Assembly: GCF_026672545.1 (NCBI RefSeq)
Contig: NZ_JAPPRJ010000001.1
Span: 806,001 to 870,000 of the forward strand
Source: Rhizobium sp. SL86
Lineage (GTDB): Bacteria > Pseudomonadota > Alphaproteobacteria > Rhizobiales > Rhizobiaceae
Direction: 5' to 3'
Length of the DNA stretch: 64,000 nucleotides
This document shows positions 55,994 through 64,000 of this stretch, one piece after another. Within the stretch, counting starts at the first letter, position 1. Each line of letters starts with the position of its first letter. The translations under genes were made by a program, and so were the position numbers. The notes beneath the pieces are model-generated. The model saw only the letters and a program-made list of their open reading frames with translations. It made no database searches and was not told the origin of the DNA.

Positions 55994-56731
55994 TTAATTG
56001 AACGATCGGACGAGACTTCCGACCAAAAGGTTCCAGCCGTCGATCAACACGAAGAACAGGATCTTGAAGGGGAGCGAAATGGAGGTGGGCGGCAGCATCA
56101 TCATGCCCATGGCCATGGTGATGGCGGCGACGATCATGTCGATGACCAGGAAAGGCAGGACGATCAGGAAGCCGATCTCGAAACCGCGGCGGATTTCCGA
56201 GAGCATGAAGGCCGGGATCAAGACGCGGTAATCGACCAGCTCCGGCGTGCCGACGGATTGGCCGCGTTCCTGCGCGATCTCGACGAACAGCGACAGGTCC
56301 TTGTCGCGCGTGTTGGCGGTCATGAAGGTCCGGAACGGCTCGGCGATCCGCTGGACGGCGGTTGCCTCGTCAATCTCGTTGCGCAAAAGCGGCTGCACGC
56401 CCTCGTTCCAGGACCGGTCGAAGGTCGGCGACATGACGTAGAAGGTCATGAACAGCGCCATCGAGATCAGCACCAGGTTGGAAGGGGCTGTTGCAAGCCC
56501 CATGCCGGTGCGCAGGATCGAGAAGGCAATGATGAAACGCGGGAAACTGGTGACCATCACCAGGATACCCGGCGCGATCGACAGGATCGTCAGAAGCCCG
56601 AAGGTGCGGATGATCCACGCTGCAGCCGAGCCATCGACGGGCAGATTGAGAAGATCTGCCGGCGATTGCTGAGCAAGGGCAAGGCTCGGGACCATTACGA
56701 AAATGGCGAGCAGCGAAAAAAGTCGAATCAT
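55994..56731 (-). CDS. fliP: Flagellar export apparatus protein FliP
   Basis: 245-aa export gate protein. It has a cleavable signal (LFSLLAIFVMVPSLALAQ) and then the FliP core: ILSIAPGILVMVTSFPRFII, LRTGMGLATAPSNLVLISM, FMLSEIRRGFEIGFLIVLPF, and LPFKILFFVLIDGWNLLV at the end. It forms the channel with FliQ and FliR. It overlaps fliL by 4 nt and ends its operon; in other rhizobia flagellin genes follow directly, but here an accessory cluster intervenes. Confidence 0.96.
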   Translation of the reverse strand: MIRLFSLLAIFVMVPSLALAQQSPADLLNLPVDGSAAAWIIRTFGLLTILSIAPGILVMVTSFPRFIIAFSILRTGMGLATAPSNLVLISMALFMTFYVMSPTFDRSWNEGVQPLLRNEIDEATAVQRIAEPFRTFMTANTRDKDLSLFVEIAQERGQSVGTPELVDYRVLIPAFMLSEIRRGFEIGFLIVLPFLVIDMIVAAITMAMGMMMLPPTSISLPFKILFFVLIDGWNLLVGSLVRSFN

Positions 56732-57237
56732 TCGATCACGAAGGTTCTGAACATCACCTTCGATACTTTGCCTTGAGAACGCAGGTCAACACGTTCCTGA
56801 ATGTCGTCCTTAAGATATTGAAAGCCGCGCGGGCCCTCGATCTGCTGCAACGAAACCGTCCGCATGTAGGCAAGGATGTCCTGATGGATCTCCTCGGCAA
56901 GCGGCAGTTCCGGCGGACCCTTGAATGCAAGCGCGACCTCCAGCCGGATCCAGCTGTCGGAGGGATAGGCAAGGTTGGTGGTGATCGGCTCCAGTTGCAC
57001 GACGCCATTCGCCTCGGTGGAGATGTGCGGGAGGCCCTCCTCCATCTTCTCTCCGTGCGCGCCTGCCGCTTCCGGCTTGGCGGGCTCCTCGGTGACCGGC
57101 GGCTTGGGCGCGATCATGCCGCCCAGCACCCAGCCACCGCCTGCACCGACGAGCGTGACGATGGCAACACCGGCGATCGTCATCACCAGTCCGCCCTTCT
57201 TTTTCTCCGGGCCGCCTTCTGCTGTTTCTTCAGCCAT
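56728..57237 (-). CDS. fliL: Basal body-associated protein FliL
   Basis: 169 aa. One membrane segment near residue 16-40 (LVMTIAGVAIVTLVGAGGGW) is followed by a Pro/Glu linker and the FliL periplasmic domain ending with LRSQGKVSKVMFRTFVIE, a typical FliL terminus. It supports stator function around the motor. It follows flgH by 26 nt. Confidence 0.92.
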   Translation of the reverse strand: MAEETAEGGPEKKKGGLVMTIAGVAIVTLVGAGGGWVLGGMIAPKPPVTEEPAKPEAAGAHGEKMEEGLPHISTEANGVVQLEPITTNLAYPSDSWIRLEVALAFKGPPELPLAEEIHQDILAYMRTVSLQQIEGPRGFQYLKDDIQERVDLRSQGKVSKVMFRTFVIE

Positions 57238-57263
57238 GCGTCATCCTTTCGCCCTCTCCGCCA

Positions 57264-57974
57264 TCAGAACGGCGAGAACAGGTCGACCACCTGCTGCCCG
57301 ACCGGCGGCTGCTGCACCTCCATCAGGCGACCGCGGCCACCATAGGAGATGCGGGCTTCGGCGATCCGGTCATAAGAAATCGTGTTTTCGGCATCGACAT
57401 CCTTCGGACGTACGATACCGGCGACGTTCAGGATGCGGATCTCGTGGTTGACGCGCACTTCCTGAGAGCCGCTGATCAGGAGATTGCCGTTCTCCAGAAC
57501 GCCGGTGACAACGGCAGCGACGAGCAGATTGAGCTTTTCGGAACGCTTGGTGGAGCCCTTACCCTTGGTGGACGTGTCGGAATCAGTGCTCAGGTCGCCG
57601 TCTGTCGACGGGTTCCAGCCGAGGATGCTCGCCCCCACGTCCCACGACAGTCCGGTGGAATTGGTGCGGCTGCGGTCCGTTTCGTTGTCGAAGTCGGCCT
57701 TGTCGTTGATCTGGATATCGACCGTGAGGATATCGCCGACGTTGAGAGCACGGGCATCCTTGAAGAGGGCCGCCTGGCTGTCGCTCCACAACGAATAACC
57801 GTTTGCCATCTGCCGCGGCTGCTTGGGATAAAGACCCATCTGCGGCGTCTGGGCATATTGCAGACCGCTGCCGATCGGGCTCATGGACGGCGCATTGCCG
57901 ATTTCCTTGATGGTCTGGCTCTGGCAGCCTGCAAGCATCAGTACGGCCAGCAGGGCGGGGGCGCGCTTGGTCAT
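57264..57974 (-). CDS. flgH: Flagellar L-ring protein FlgH
   Basis: 236-aa outer-membrane lipoprotein. The lipobox LAGC is at residues 14-17 (LLAVLMLAGCQSQ). Core motifs include SLWSDSQAALFKDARALNVG, DILTVDIQINDKADFDNET and GSQEVRVNHEIRILNVAGIV. It forms the outer ring around the rod. The ATG at 57974 overlaps the motE stop; longer upstream frames are shadows of motE. Confidence 0.95.
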   Translation of the reverse strand: MTKRAPALLAVLMLAGCQSQTIKEIGNAPSMSPIGSGLQYAQTPQMGLYPKQPRQMANGYSLWSDSQAALFKDARALNVGDILTVDIQINDKADFDNETDRSRTNSTGLSWDVGASILGWNPSTDGDLSTDSDTSTKGKGSTKRSEKLNLLVAAVVTGVLENGNLLISGSQEVRVNHEIRILNVAGIVRPKDVDAENTISYDRIAEARISYGGRGRLMEVQQPPVGQQVVDLFSPF

Positions 57975-58531
57975 GAACGGTCCTTCGAAGTCTTCGGGTC
58001 GGCAGCACTCGACATGATCATGGAGATCATGCCTGCCGTTTTCGGGTCCATCTCGCTGAGGATCAGGCCCGATTGGCGCGCCGGTAATTTCATGATGATG
58101 GCGGCCGCCAGTTCCGGCCGCATTTCCTGCAACTGGGGGGCAGCGGCATCCGCCTTCATCGTCTTGTAGATCTCGACCAGCCCGGCTTCGGCTTTGGCCA
58201 TGAAGTCGTCGCGACGCTTCAGCCATTCCTCGTATTCCGCCTTGCGCTGCTCCAGCAGCACGATGCGCTGGTCGACATCCGACTGCAGCTTTTCGAGCTC
58301 CTGCTTCTGCAGGAGGTAACGCTGGTCGCGGGCCGTATCTGCAATGTTCGTGCAGAACTTCTCGATATCCTCGGCCGTGGTGCTGGGCAGCGCGGGGTTT
58401 GCCTGCTGTGCATTCACCTGCGGAACCAATAACAACAGAGCCGCCGCTGCGGCGAGCCGGAGGAACGTGCGGTTGCTCTGGTTGCGGCCGGCTTCATCCT
58501 GCCGGTTCGATTTCGCCATCATGTCGGTCAT
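57971..58531 (-). CDS. motE: Motility chaperone MotE
   Basis: 186-aa periplasmic protein: signal-like segment FLRLAAAAALLLLVPQVNAQ, a coiled coil (LLQKQELEKLQSDVDQRIVL) and a C-terminal MgtE-N-like part (MRPELAAAIIMKLPARQSGL). In S. meliloti MotE is a chaperone for MotC. It overlaps flgI and flgH by 4 nt each, as in other rhizobia. Confidence 0.9.
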   Translation of the reverse strand: MTDMMAKSNRQDEAGRNQSNRTFLRLAAAAALLLLVPQVNAQQANPALPSTTAEDIEKFCTNIADTARDQRYLLQKQELEKLQSDVDQRIVLLEQRKAEYEEWLKRRDDFMAKAEAGLVEIYKTMKADAAAPQLQEMRPELAAAIIMKLPARQSGLILSEMDPKTAGMISMIMSSAADPKTSKDRS

Positions 58532-59646
58532 TGGATCACAAGCTCCGCCTGAAGCGCGCCTGCGGACTTGATGCCCTGCAGAATCGCGATGATGCCGTCC
58601 GGCTTGACGCCGATGCTGTTCAGGCCCGCCACAAGCGTGCGCAGGTCCGGCCCATTGAGGATGGCGACATTGCTGCCCTCCTTCATCACGCTGATGTCGG
58701 TCTGCGGCTGGACCGCCGTCACGCCATCGGAAAAGGGTTCCGGCTGGATGATCTGCGGTGTCTCGGTGACCTGCACCGTCAAGGTGCCATAGCTGACGGC
58801 GACGCGGGATATCTTGACGTCGGCCCCGATCACCACCGTGCCGGTGCGTTCGTTGACGACCACCTTGGCGGGCGTATCCGTTTCGACGACGAGGTTTTCG
58901 ATTTCCGCCATCAGCCGCGTCAGATCCGCCGATTTCGGCTTCTGGATGATGACTTCCTGGGAATCACGCGCCTCGGCAATCGCCGAACCATACCGCTGGC
59001 CGGCAAACCGGTTGACGACATCGGAAATGCGCACCGCGGTGGAAAAATCAGGATTGCGCAACTGCAGGACCAGATTGACCGAATCCTTGAACTTGGAGGG
59101 CAGTTCGCGTTCGATGATGGCACCATTCGGCACGCGGCCGGCGGTGGTCACCCCTTGCGTCACGGAGGCCGCCTGGCCCTGCGCGCTGAAGCCGGAAACC
59201 ACGATCGACCCTTGCGCCACGGCATAGATCTGGCCATCGGCACCGGAGAGAGACGTCATCACCAGCGTGCCGCCACGCAGCGACGTGGAGTCGCCAAGCG
59301 AGCTCACGGTCACGTCCATGCGGCTACCGGGGCTTGCGAAGGGTGGCAGGTTGGCGGTCACCATCACAGCCGCGACGTTCTTGGCGCTGGATTGTCCGCC
59401 TTGGGTCGAAATGCCGAGGTTCTGCAACATGGCGCGCATCGACTGGTCGGTGAAGGGCGAGGAACGCAGGCTGTCGCCCGTTCCCTGCAGGCCGACGACG
59501 AGACCGTAACCGATCAGCTGGTTGTCCCGGCCGGCCTGGAGCGATGCGATATCCTTGATGCGCGAGGCATCGGCAAAAGACACCCCACAGGTCGACAGGA
59601 TGGAGAGGAGGCTGATGCCTGCCGCGGCCAGTATTCGCTTCATCAT
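58528..59646 (-). CDS. flgI: Flagellar P-ring protein FlgI
   Basis: 372 aa, with a signal peptide (AAAGISLLSILSTCGVSFA). The family core is visible: SRIKDIASLQAGRDNQLIGY, then VVGLQGTGDSLRSSPFTDQS and NVAAVMVTANLPPFASPGSR. The end EGSNVAILNGPDLRTLVAGL is typical. It forms the periplasmic ring around the rod. Overlaps with flgA (4 nt) and motE (4 nt). Confidence 0.96.
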   Translation of the reverse strand: MMKRILAAAGISLLSILSTCGVSFADASRIKDIASLQAGRDNQLIGYGLVVGLQGTGDSLRSSPFTDQSMRAMLQNLGISTQGGQSSAKNVAAVMVTANLPPFASPGSRMDVTVSSLGDSTSLRGGTLVMTSLSGADGQIYAVAQGSIVVSGFSAQGQAASVTQGVTTAGRVPNGAIIERELPSKFKDSVNLVLQLRNPDFSTAVRISDVVNRFAGQRYGSAIAEARDSQEVIIQKPKSADLTRLMAEIENLVVETDTPAKVVVNERTGTVVIGADVKISRVAVSYGTLTVQVTETPQIIQPEPFSDGVTAVQPQTDISVMKEGSNVAILNGPDLRTLVAGLNSIGVKPDGIIAILQGIKSAGALQAELVIQ

Positions 59647-60134
59647 TTTGCCATCACCTGCACCGTTCCGTCACCCATGACGGTTCCGGAGACGATCACG
59701 CCAGAATCGGTATTGCGGACACGGATCACGTCCCCGATCGCCGCGTTTTCCAGAGGCGTACCGGAGGCCGAGATCATCATGTTGCCGATCGAAAAGGTCA
59801 GCCGGACCGCTGAGCCGCGCTTGACGGCGAAGGGAGCACGCAGTGTCGAGACCTGAATGGTGCGGCCCGGCAACAATGTGCGCGTGCTGACCATGCCCTC
59901 CACCTCTTCCATCGAGGTTGCGTATCCCCTGGCCAGATTTGGATTGGTGACGTCGACTTCCTGAAGAAAGGCGGCGGAGATTTCCTGGCCCGGATAGATG
60001 ATCTGTTTCGGCACGACGGCGACGCCCATCTCCGCATGGGCGGAACCCGCCCATGCACAGGCGGCCATTGGCGCAACAAGCGCAAGCGCCCTACCCCAGG
60101 TCCTGCATATCCGGCCAAACATCATGTCTGCCAC
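59643..60134 (-). CDS. flgA: P-ring assembly chaperone FlgA
   Basis: 163 aa, signal peptide ending SAHA-EMG. The SAF-type region reads QIIYPGQEISAAFLQEVDVT, GRTIQVSTLRAPFAVKRGSA and IRVRNTDSGVIVSGTVMGDG. It helps FlgI polymerise in the periplasm. Shorter than E. coli FlgA, as is usual in alphaproteobacteria. The start is uncertain by a few codons (a second Met at codon 4). Confidence 0.92.
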   Translation of the reverse strand: MADMMFGRICRTWGRALALVAPMAACAWAGSAHAEMGVAVVPKQIIYPGQEISAAFLQEVDVTNPNLARGYATSMEEVEGMVSTRTLLPGRTIQVSTLRAPFAVKRGSAVRLTFSIGNMMISASGTPLENAAIGDVIRVRNTDSGVIVSGTVMGDGTVQVMAK

Positions 60135-60143
60135 CCCTTCATG

Positions 60144-60932
60144 TTACTTCAGGTTCTTGCTGACAATCGAAGCCATTTCATCCGCTGTGGTGATCACCTT
60201 CGAGTTCATTTCGTAGGCGCGCTGCGCCGAGATGAGGTTGGTGATTTCCTTGACCGCATCGACATTGGAGGATTCCAGGTAACCCTGCTTCAGGTAGCCG
60301 AACCCGGGATCTTCCGGCGCCGCTACAATAGCCTCGCCGGACGCCGCCGTCTGCTGAAACAGGTTGTCGCCGAGCGGCTTCAACCCGGCTTCGTTAACGA
60401 AATTGGCGAGGGTAAGCTGGCCGACTTCCTGGAACTCGGTATCGGTGCCGACACGCACGCTGACCTGACCGGTGCGGCTGATCACCGTCTCCGTCACGTC
60501 GGCCGGGAAGGTGATGTTGGGAACGACGGCATAACCGTCGATCGTCACCAGCTGGCCATCGGCATTGGTGTTGAACGAACCGGCGCGGGAATAGAGCGTC
60601 GTGCCATCGGGAGACTGGACCTGGAACCAGCCGCGTCCGACGATCGCCATGTCGAGCGTATTGTCCGTCTGGGCCAGTTCGCCCTGGGTGTGGATGTTGC
60701 GCACGGCCGCCGTCTGCACGCCGAGGCCGATATTCGCGCCTTCCGGAACGATCGCCTGGTTGGCGCGGTTCGGCACGCCCTGGGCGCGTTCCGTCTGGTA
60801 GAGAAGATCGGCGAACTCGGCGCGGGCGCGCTTGTAGCCGGTGGTGTTGATGTTGGCGATGTTGTTGGCGATGACCTCAAGATTGGTCTGCTGGGCATCC
60901 ATGCCCGTCGCTGCGACTGAAAGCGCTCTCAT
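60144..60932 (-). CDS. flgG: Distal rod protein FlgG
   Basis: 262 aa. N-terminal axial signature [20 protein letters not shown] followed by [21 protein letters not shown]-terminal [20 protein letters not shown]. The length and the TGYKR motif distinguish FlgG from FlgF. The ATG at 60932 follows GAGGA. It lies 19 nt after fliE. Confidence 0.96.
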   Translation of the reverse strand: MRALSVAATGMDAQQTNLEVIANNIANINTTGYKRARAEFADLLYQTERAQGVPNRANQAIVPEGANIGLGVQTAAVRNIHTQGELAQTDNTLDMAIVGRGWFQVQSPDGTTLYSRAGSFNTNADGQLVTIDGYAVVPNITFPADVTETVISRTGQVSVRVGTDTEFQEVGQLTLANFVNEAGLKPLGDNLFQQTAASGEAIVAAPEDPGFGYLKQGYLESSNVDAVKEITNLISAQRAYEMNSKVITTADEMASIVSKNLK

Positions 60933-60951
60933 ATCTTCGTCCTCAAACCAG

Positions 60952-61290
60952 TTACATCTGCATTTTCGTGATTTCGAGATAGGCATTCACGACCTTGTCG
61001 CGGAAGGCGATGGCCGTCTGCAGCGACTGCTCGGCCTGGAGCATTGCGTCGACCACTTCTCGTGTATTCGCCGTGCCCTGGATGGCCTCGAAGGACTTCG
61101 TTTCCGCCATCTTCAGGCTGCCGACGGCGTCTGTTGCCATGCTGCCCAGCACATTGGCGAAGGACATGGCAGAGTTCTGCGATGCTGCGCTTTCGGCGGC
61201 ACCGGTCATGGACTGACTGGATTCGGTTGCCGTGGTGCCAAGGCCGCGGGTGAGCGAAAGAGAGCTGACGTTCTGGACGTTATCGATCAT
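60952..61290 (-). CDS. fliE: Hook-basal body protein FliE
   Basis: 112 aa; the C-terminal half has the FliE pattern: [40 protein letters not shown] and [11 protein letters not shown]. It joins the MS ring to the rod and is an early export substrate. It overlaps flgC by 4 nt. Confidence 0.94.
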   Translation of the reverse strand: MIDNVQNVSSLSLTRGLGTTATESSQSMTGAAESAASQNSAMSFANVLGSMATDAVGSLKMAETKSFEAIQGTANTREVVDAMLQAEQSLQTAIAFRDKVVNAYLEITKMQM

Positions 61291-61706
61291 TGGGAGGCCT
61301 TCAGGAGGTCGATGGTCGCAGCGATCAGTTCGCGCGTCTGCTTGATGGTCTGGATATTGGCTTCGTAGCTGCGGTTGGCTTCGCGAAGGTCAGCCATCTC
61401 GATCAGCATGTTGACGTTCGGCATCTTGACCATGCCCTTGTCATCGGCCGCCGGGTTACCCGGATCATATTCCTCGACGAATTTCGTCTGGTCGGTCCCA
61501 AGCTTCTTCACACCGACCAGATCAGCCCCCGAAACCTTGTCCAGTTCGGCGCCAAAGGTGATCGTCTTGCGGCGATAGGGATCTGCACCCGGCGTATCGC
61601 CGGTGGTGCGGGCGTTGGCGATGTTTTCGGAGACGACGCGCAGGCGGGTGGCCTGGGCTTCCATCCCCGAACCGGCGATTTTCAAAGAGGCAGAAAGCGG
61701 ATCCAT
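61287..61706 (-). CDS. flgC: Proximal rod protein FlgC
   Basis: 139 aa. N-terminal axial motif [20 protein letters not shown] then [13 protein letters not shown], middle [20 protein letters not shown] and C-terminal [20 protein letters not shown], all standard for FlgC. It lies 3 nt after flgB. Confidence 0.96.
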   Translation of the reverse strand: MDPLSASLKIAGSGMEAQATRLRVVSENIANARTTGDTPGADPYRRKTITFGAELDKVSGADLVGVKKLGTDQTKFVEEYDPGNPAADDKGMVKMPNVNMLIEMADLREANRSYEANIQTIKQTRELIAATIDLLKASQ

Positions 61707-61709
61707 GGT

Positions 61710-62102
61710 TTATCTCTTCACTGTCATCAGCATCATGCGATGGAAGGATTTGACGAGACCGGTACTCAGTTCATACTGACGCTTGATCTCGCCGGTCTTG
61801 CGCAGTTCCTGCGCAAGAGAAACGGTATTGCCGGATTCCTGGATGCCGATTTCGTTGTTGAGCTCTTCCTGCTCGACATCGACATCCAGCCGGCTGTCGA
61901 TCGCGGACCCGGTCAGGTGACCCGGATTGGTCCGGGTCATGCGCAGGCCGGCGGAATTCAGAACGGCATCAAAGGGGGTCACGTCCTTGGCCTTGAAGCC
62001 CGGCGTGCTTGCGTTGGCGATGTTGCCAGCAACGACCTGCTGACGGATGGACAGCCATTCTGCCTGCCGCGACGCAAGATCAAAAAGTTGGATCGGTTGC
62101 AT
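61710..62102 (-). CDS. flgB: Proximal rod protein FlgB
   Basis: 130 aa. The N-terminal axial motif reads LASRQAEWLSIRQQVVAGNI followed by ANASTPGFKAKDV; the middle carries NNEIGIQESGNTVSLAQELR. Typical FlgB size. It starts the rod gene run flgB-flgC-fliE-flgG. Confidence 0.95.
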   Translation of the reverse strand: MQPIQLFDLASRQAEWLSIRQQVVAGNIANASTPGFKAKDVTPFDAVLNSAGLRMTRTNPGHLTGSAIDSRLDVDVEQEELNNEIGIQESGNTVSLAQELRKTGEIKRQYELSTGLVKSFHRMMLMTVKR

Positions 62103-62155
62103 AGGCTTCTCTCCATTTTCTACGAGGAGCCTATGCCGGTAATCTTGCGTCAGAC

Positions 62156-62731
62156 TTACCGGCTTTCCGCCGTCTGATCACGGTATATTTCACCATTCGA
62201 CGTGACGATGACCCAGCGTCCCTCACGTTGTTCGATGGTGGCCAGACGACTGTTGTCCGGCAGGATGGAGCCGATACGCACCATATACATGCCGGAGCTG
62301 TCCTCAATGAGGGCGCGTCCATTGGCGACATGCATCAGGCGGAACGTATTCTTGCCCGGAAACGGCTGCTCGATCTGGCCTGGATCAGTATCCTTGTTCT
62401 CCTTGCCGATGGAGGAGACGGTTGCCGTCGTCAGGTTGTCGAGCGGATCCGGGGCCGGACCGGGTGTGTGCTCGTCATCATCATCGACCAGCGCCAGCGG
62501 CGAGACGCTGAAGACGGCGCGAGGCGGCCCTTCCGGCAAATCACGCGTCCGGTCCAAGGGCACGGTGCGGATGCCGAATTTGTCCTCGTTGAAAAATACG
62601 TACCAGGGGAAAAAGGCCGATGCTGCAGCCAAAAGAATACCGGTGCCCATGACGATGCGGTCGCCAAGGATCCCCTTCCTGGTTTTCTTCGTGCGCTCGG
62701 GCTTTGCCGGTTCATCCAGGTCTACCGCCAT
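62156..62731 (-). CDS. Unknown membrane-anchored protein between fliI and flgB
   Basis: 191 aa, no recognised family. The basic N-terminus is followed by one membrane segment (RIVMGTGILLAAASAFFPWY), then a Pro/Asp-rich linker and a C-terminal domain of about 65 residues (RLMHVANGRALIEDSSGMYM; VRIGSILPDNSRLATIEQRE) that looks beta-rich. The ATG at 62731 has AAAGGA upstream and lies 4 nt after fliI. Position in the fliI-flgB operon implies a flagellar role, perhaps basal-body related, but that is inferred only. Confidence 0.7.
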   Translation of the reverse strand: MAVDLDEPAKPERTKKTRKGILGDRIVMGTGILLAAASAFFPWYVFFNEDKFGIRTVPLDRTRDLPEGPPRAVFSVSPLALVDDDDEHTPGPAPDPLDNLTTATVSSIGKENKDTDPGQIEQPFPGKNTFRLMHVANGRALIEDSSGMYMVRIGSILPDNSRLATIEQREGRWVIVTSNGEIYRDQTAESR

Positions 62732-62735
62732 CGAA

Positions 62736-64000
62736 CTATCCTTTCTGCCTCGCATTGCCGGCGCCGGGTGCTGCCATTGCGGCTCTCAAGGCATTGGCAA
62801 GATCGCCGTAGGCATCACCCGAGAGAGGATCACCGGGTGTCTGTTTCAACACGTCGTAAATGATCGGGACCTGCTTGATGGCCATGTCGAGATCCGGATC
62901 GCTGCCGGCGCGGTAACCGCCAATCAGGCGAAGATCCCTTGTTTCCTCATATCGATGGATCAGTGCTTTCAGCCGTGCGACGAGTTTTTCCTGGTCGCCG
63001 GTCCAGGCCTTGCGCGCAAGGCGCGAGATGGACGACAGAGGATTGATCGGCGGATAGCGCCCCTCCTCCGCCAGGCTGCGTTCGAGCACGATATGGCCAT
63101 CCAGGATGCCGCGCGCCGAATCGGCGATCGGGTCGTTGTGGTTGTCGCCATCGACCAGGATCGAGATGATCGCCGTGATGGTTCCCGTTCCCTCCGGACC
63201 GGGTCCGGCGCGTTCGAGAAGGCGCGGAAGCTCGGTGAAGACGGAGGCCGGATAACCGCGGGCGATCGGCGGCTCACCGGAGGCAACCGCGACCTCGCGA
63301 ATGGCATGCGCAAAACGCGTCACGCTGTCGGCGATGAACAGCACGTTCTCGCCCTTGTCGCGGAAGTGCTCGGCAATGGTGATGCCGACCAGCGGCGCCA
63401 TCTTGCGCAGCATCGGGCTTTCGTCGCTCGTCGCCACGACGACGATCGATTTCTCGAGATTGTCGCCGAGCGTATCCTCGATGAATTCGCGCACTTCGCG
63501 CCCGCGTTCGCCGACCAGCGAAATGACGACCTTGTCGAAGGCTTCGGCGCGGGCGACCATCGACAGAAGCGTGGACTTGCCGACGCCGGACCCAGCAAAG
63601 ATGCCGAGACGCTGACCGAGGCAGAGCGGCGAGAAGATGTCGATCGCCCTGACGCCGGTGGCAAATCCGTGTTCGATCCGCTGACGGGTCATCGAGGGGG
63701 GCGCGGTGTTGGAGATCGAGCGCTTGGACAGGCCATTGCGCAAGGGGCCCTTGCCGTCGATCGGTTCGCAGAGCGAGCTGATGGTCCGGCCACACCAGCT
63801 GTCGTCGGGCGCGACCCGGAACGCTCCCTTGCGGATCACGGTATCGCCGATGCCAATCGGCTCGCCCGGTTCGATGGGGCAGACATAAATGATATCCGGC
63901 TCGACCCGGACGACCTCGCCCAGGTGAATACCGGTCGGGCTGCGATGAGCGACAAATTCGCCGAGACGGACATGCCGCGACAGACCAGAGACCGTATAGT
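62736..64000 (-). CDS. fliI: Flagellum-specific ATP synthase FliI (partial, N-terminus outside window)
   Basis: The gene enters from the right edge; 421 codons are visible, with the frame open to 64000 (YTVSGLSRHVRLGEFVAHRS near the edge is FliI-like). Catalytic motifs: Walker A GIFAGSGVGKSTLLSMVARA, VVISLVGERGREVREFIED, and the Walker B region ENVLFIADSVTRFAHAIREV. It powers or unlocks export substrates with FliH and FliJ; candidate genes for both are in this window. GTG 63839 is internal, not a start. Confidence 0.95.
   Translation of the reverse strand, partial: YTVSGLSRHVRLGEFVAHRSPTGIHLGEVVRVEPDIIYVCPIEPGEPIGIGDTVIRKGAFRVAPDDSWCGRTISSLCEPIDGKGPLRNGLSKRSISNTAPPSMTRQRIEHGFATGVRAIDIFSPLCLGQRLGIFAGSGVGKSTLLSMVARAEAFDKVVISLVGERGREVREFIEDTLGDNLEKSIVVVATSDESPMLRKMAPLVGITIAEHFRDKGENVLFIADSVTRFAHAIREVAVASGEPPIARGYPASVFTELPRLLERAGPGPEGTGTITAIISILVDGDNHNDPIADSARGILDGHIVLERSLAEEGRYPPINPLSSISRLARKAWTGDQEKLVARLKALIHRYEETRDLRLIGGYRAGSDPDLDMAIKQVPIIYDVLKQTPGDPLSGDAYGDLANALRAAMAAPGAGNARQKG

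Overview
The window is a chromosomal segment of an alphaproteobacterium of the Rhizobiaceae type. Three things point there: the gene order of the flagellar regulon, the alpha-glucoside uptake operon (aglEFGAK with aglR) lying beside it, and family-specific genes such as motC, motE, rem, flaF and flbT. From memory, this flagellar/agl adjacency resembles Sinorhizobium meliloti. GC content looks high throughout. I see no tRNA, rRNA, transposase, integrase or CRISPR array.

Layout. 1-1029: the 5' part of an AraC-type regulator and a small PilZ-like protein. 1145-8978: the agl operon on the minus strand (binding protein, two permeases, GH13 alpha-glucosidase, ATPase), with the LacI-type repressor gene aglR divergent from it and two matching palindromes between them. 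8985-11888: folD and a Wzz/GumC-like membrane protein with no kinase domain. 12048-29418: a dense minus-strand flagellar block. In transcription order it holds a FliH-like gene, motB, motC, fliK, a lytic transglycosylase, rem, flgE, flgK, flgL, flaF, flbT, flgD, fliQ, flhA, fliR, a FliJ-like gene, a FlgJ-type rod-binding gene, a FlgN-like gene and a FliL-like membrane protein. 29695-31889: two flagellins. 32234-46357: an accessory island with cysD and a cysN-cysC fusion (PAPS synthesis), a GT-like protein carrying a farnesoic-acid-methyltransferase-like domain, a class I methyltransferase, a TPR/GT41 O-GlcNAc-transferase-like enzyme, and a 2,231-residue repeat protein. 47315-48256: a third flagellin, close kin of the second. 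48568-55877: a second accessory group with another TPR/GT41 enzyme, a GT2, a DUF3431 protein, a KpsS-like protein and a DUF707 protein. 55994-64000: the basal-body operon fliP-fliL-flgH-motE-flgI-flgA-flgG-fliE-flgC-flgB-unknown-fliI, listed from low to high coordinate; fliI runs off the window.

The main inference is that glycan and PAPS genes have been placed among the flagellin genes, so the window may encode a flagellar or surface glycosylation system. The most unusual gene is the 2,231-residue protein. It is built almost wholly of 8-residue units arranged in 17-unit (408-bp) super-repeats that recur 15 times at exact spacing.

A second notable signal is a module shared by all three flagellin genes. 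It has a conserved upstream block at fixed spacing and a short leader hairpin followed by UGUCCC, which can pair with the Shine-Dalgarno sequence. This is a plausible target for the FlbT/FlaF control encoded in the same window.
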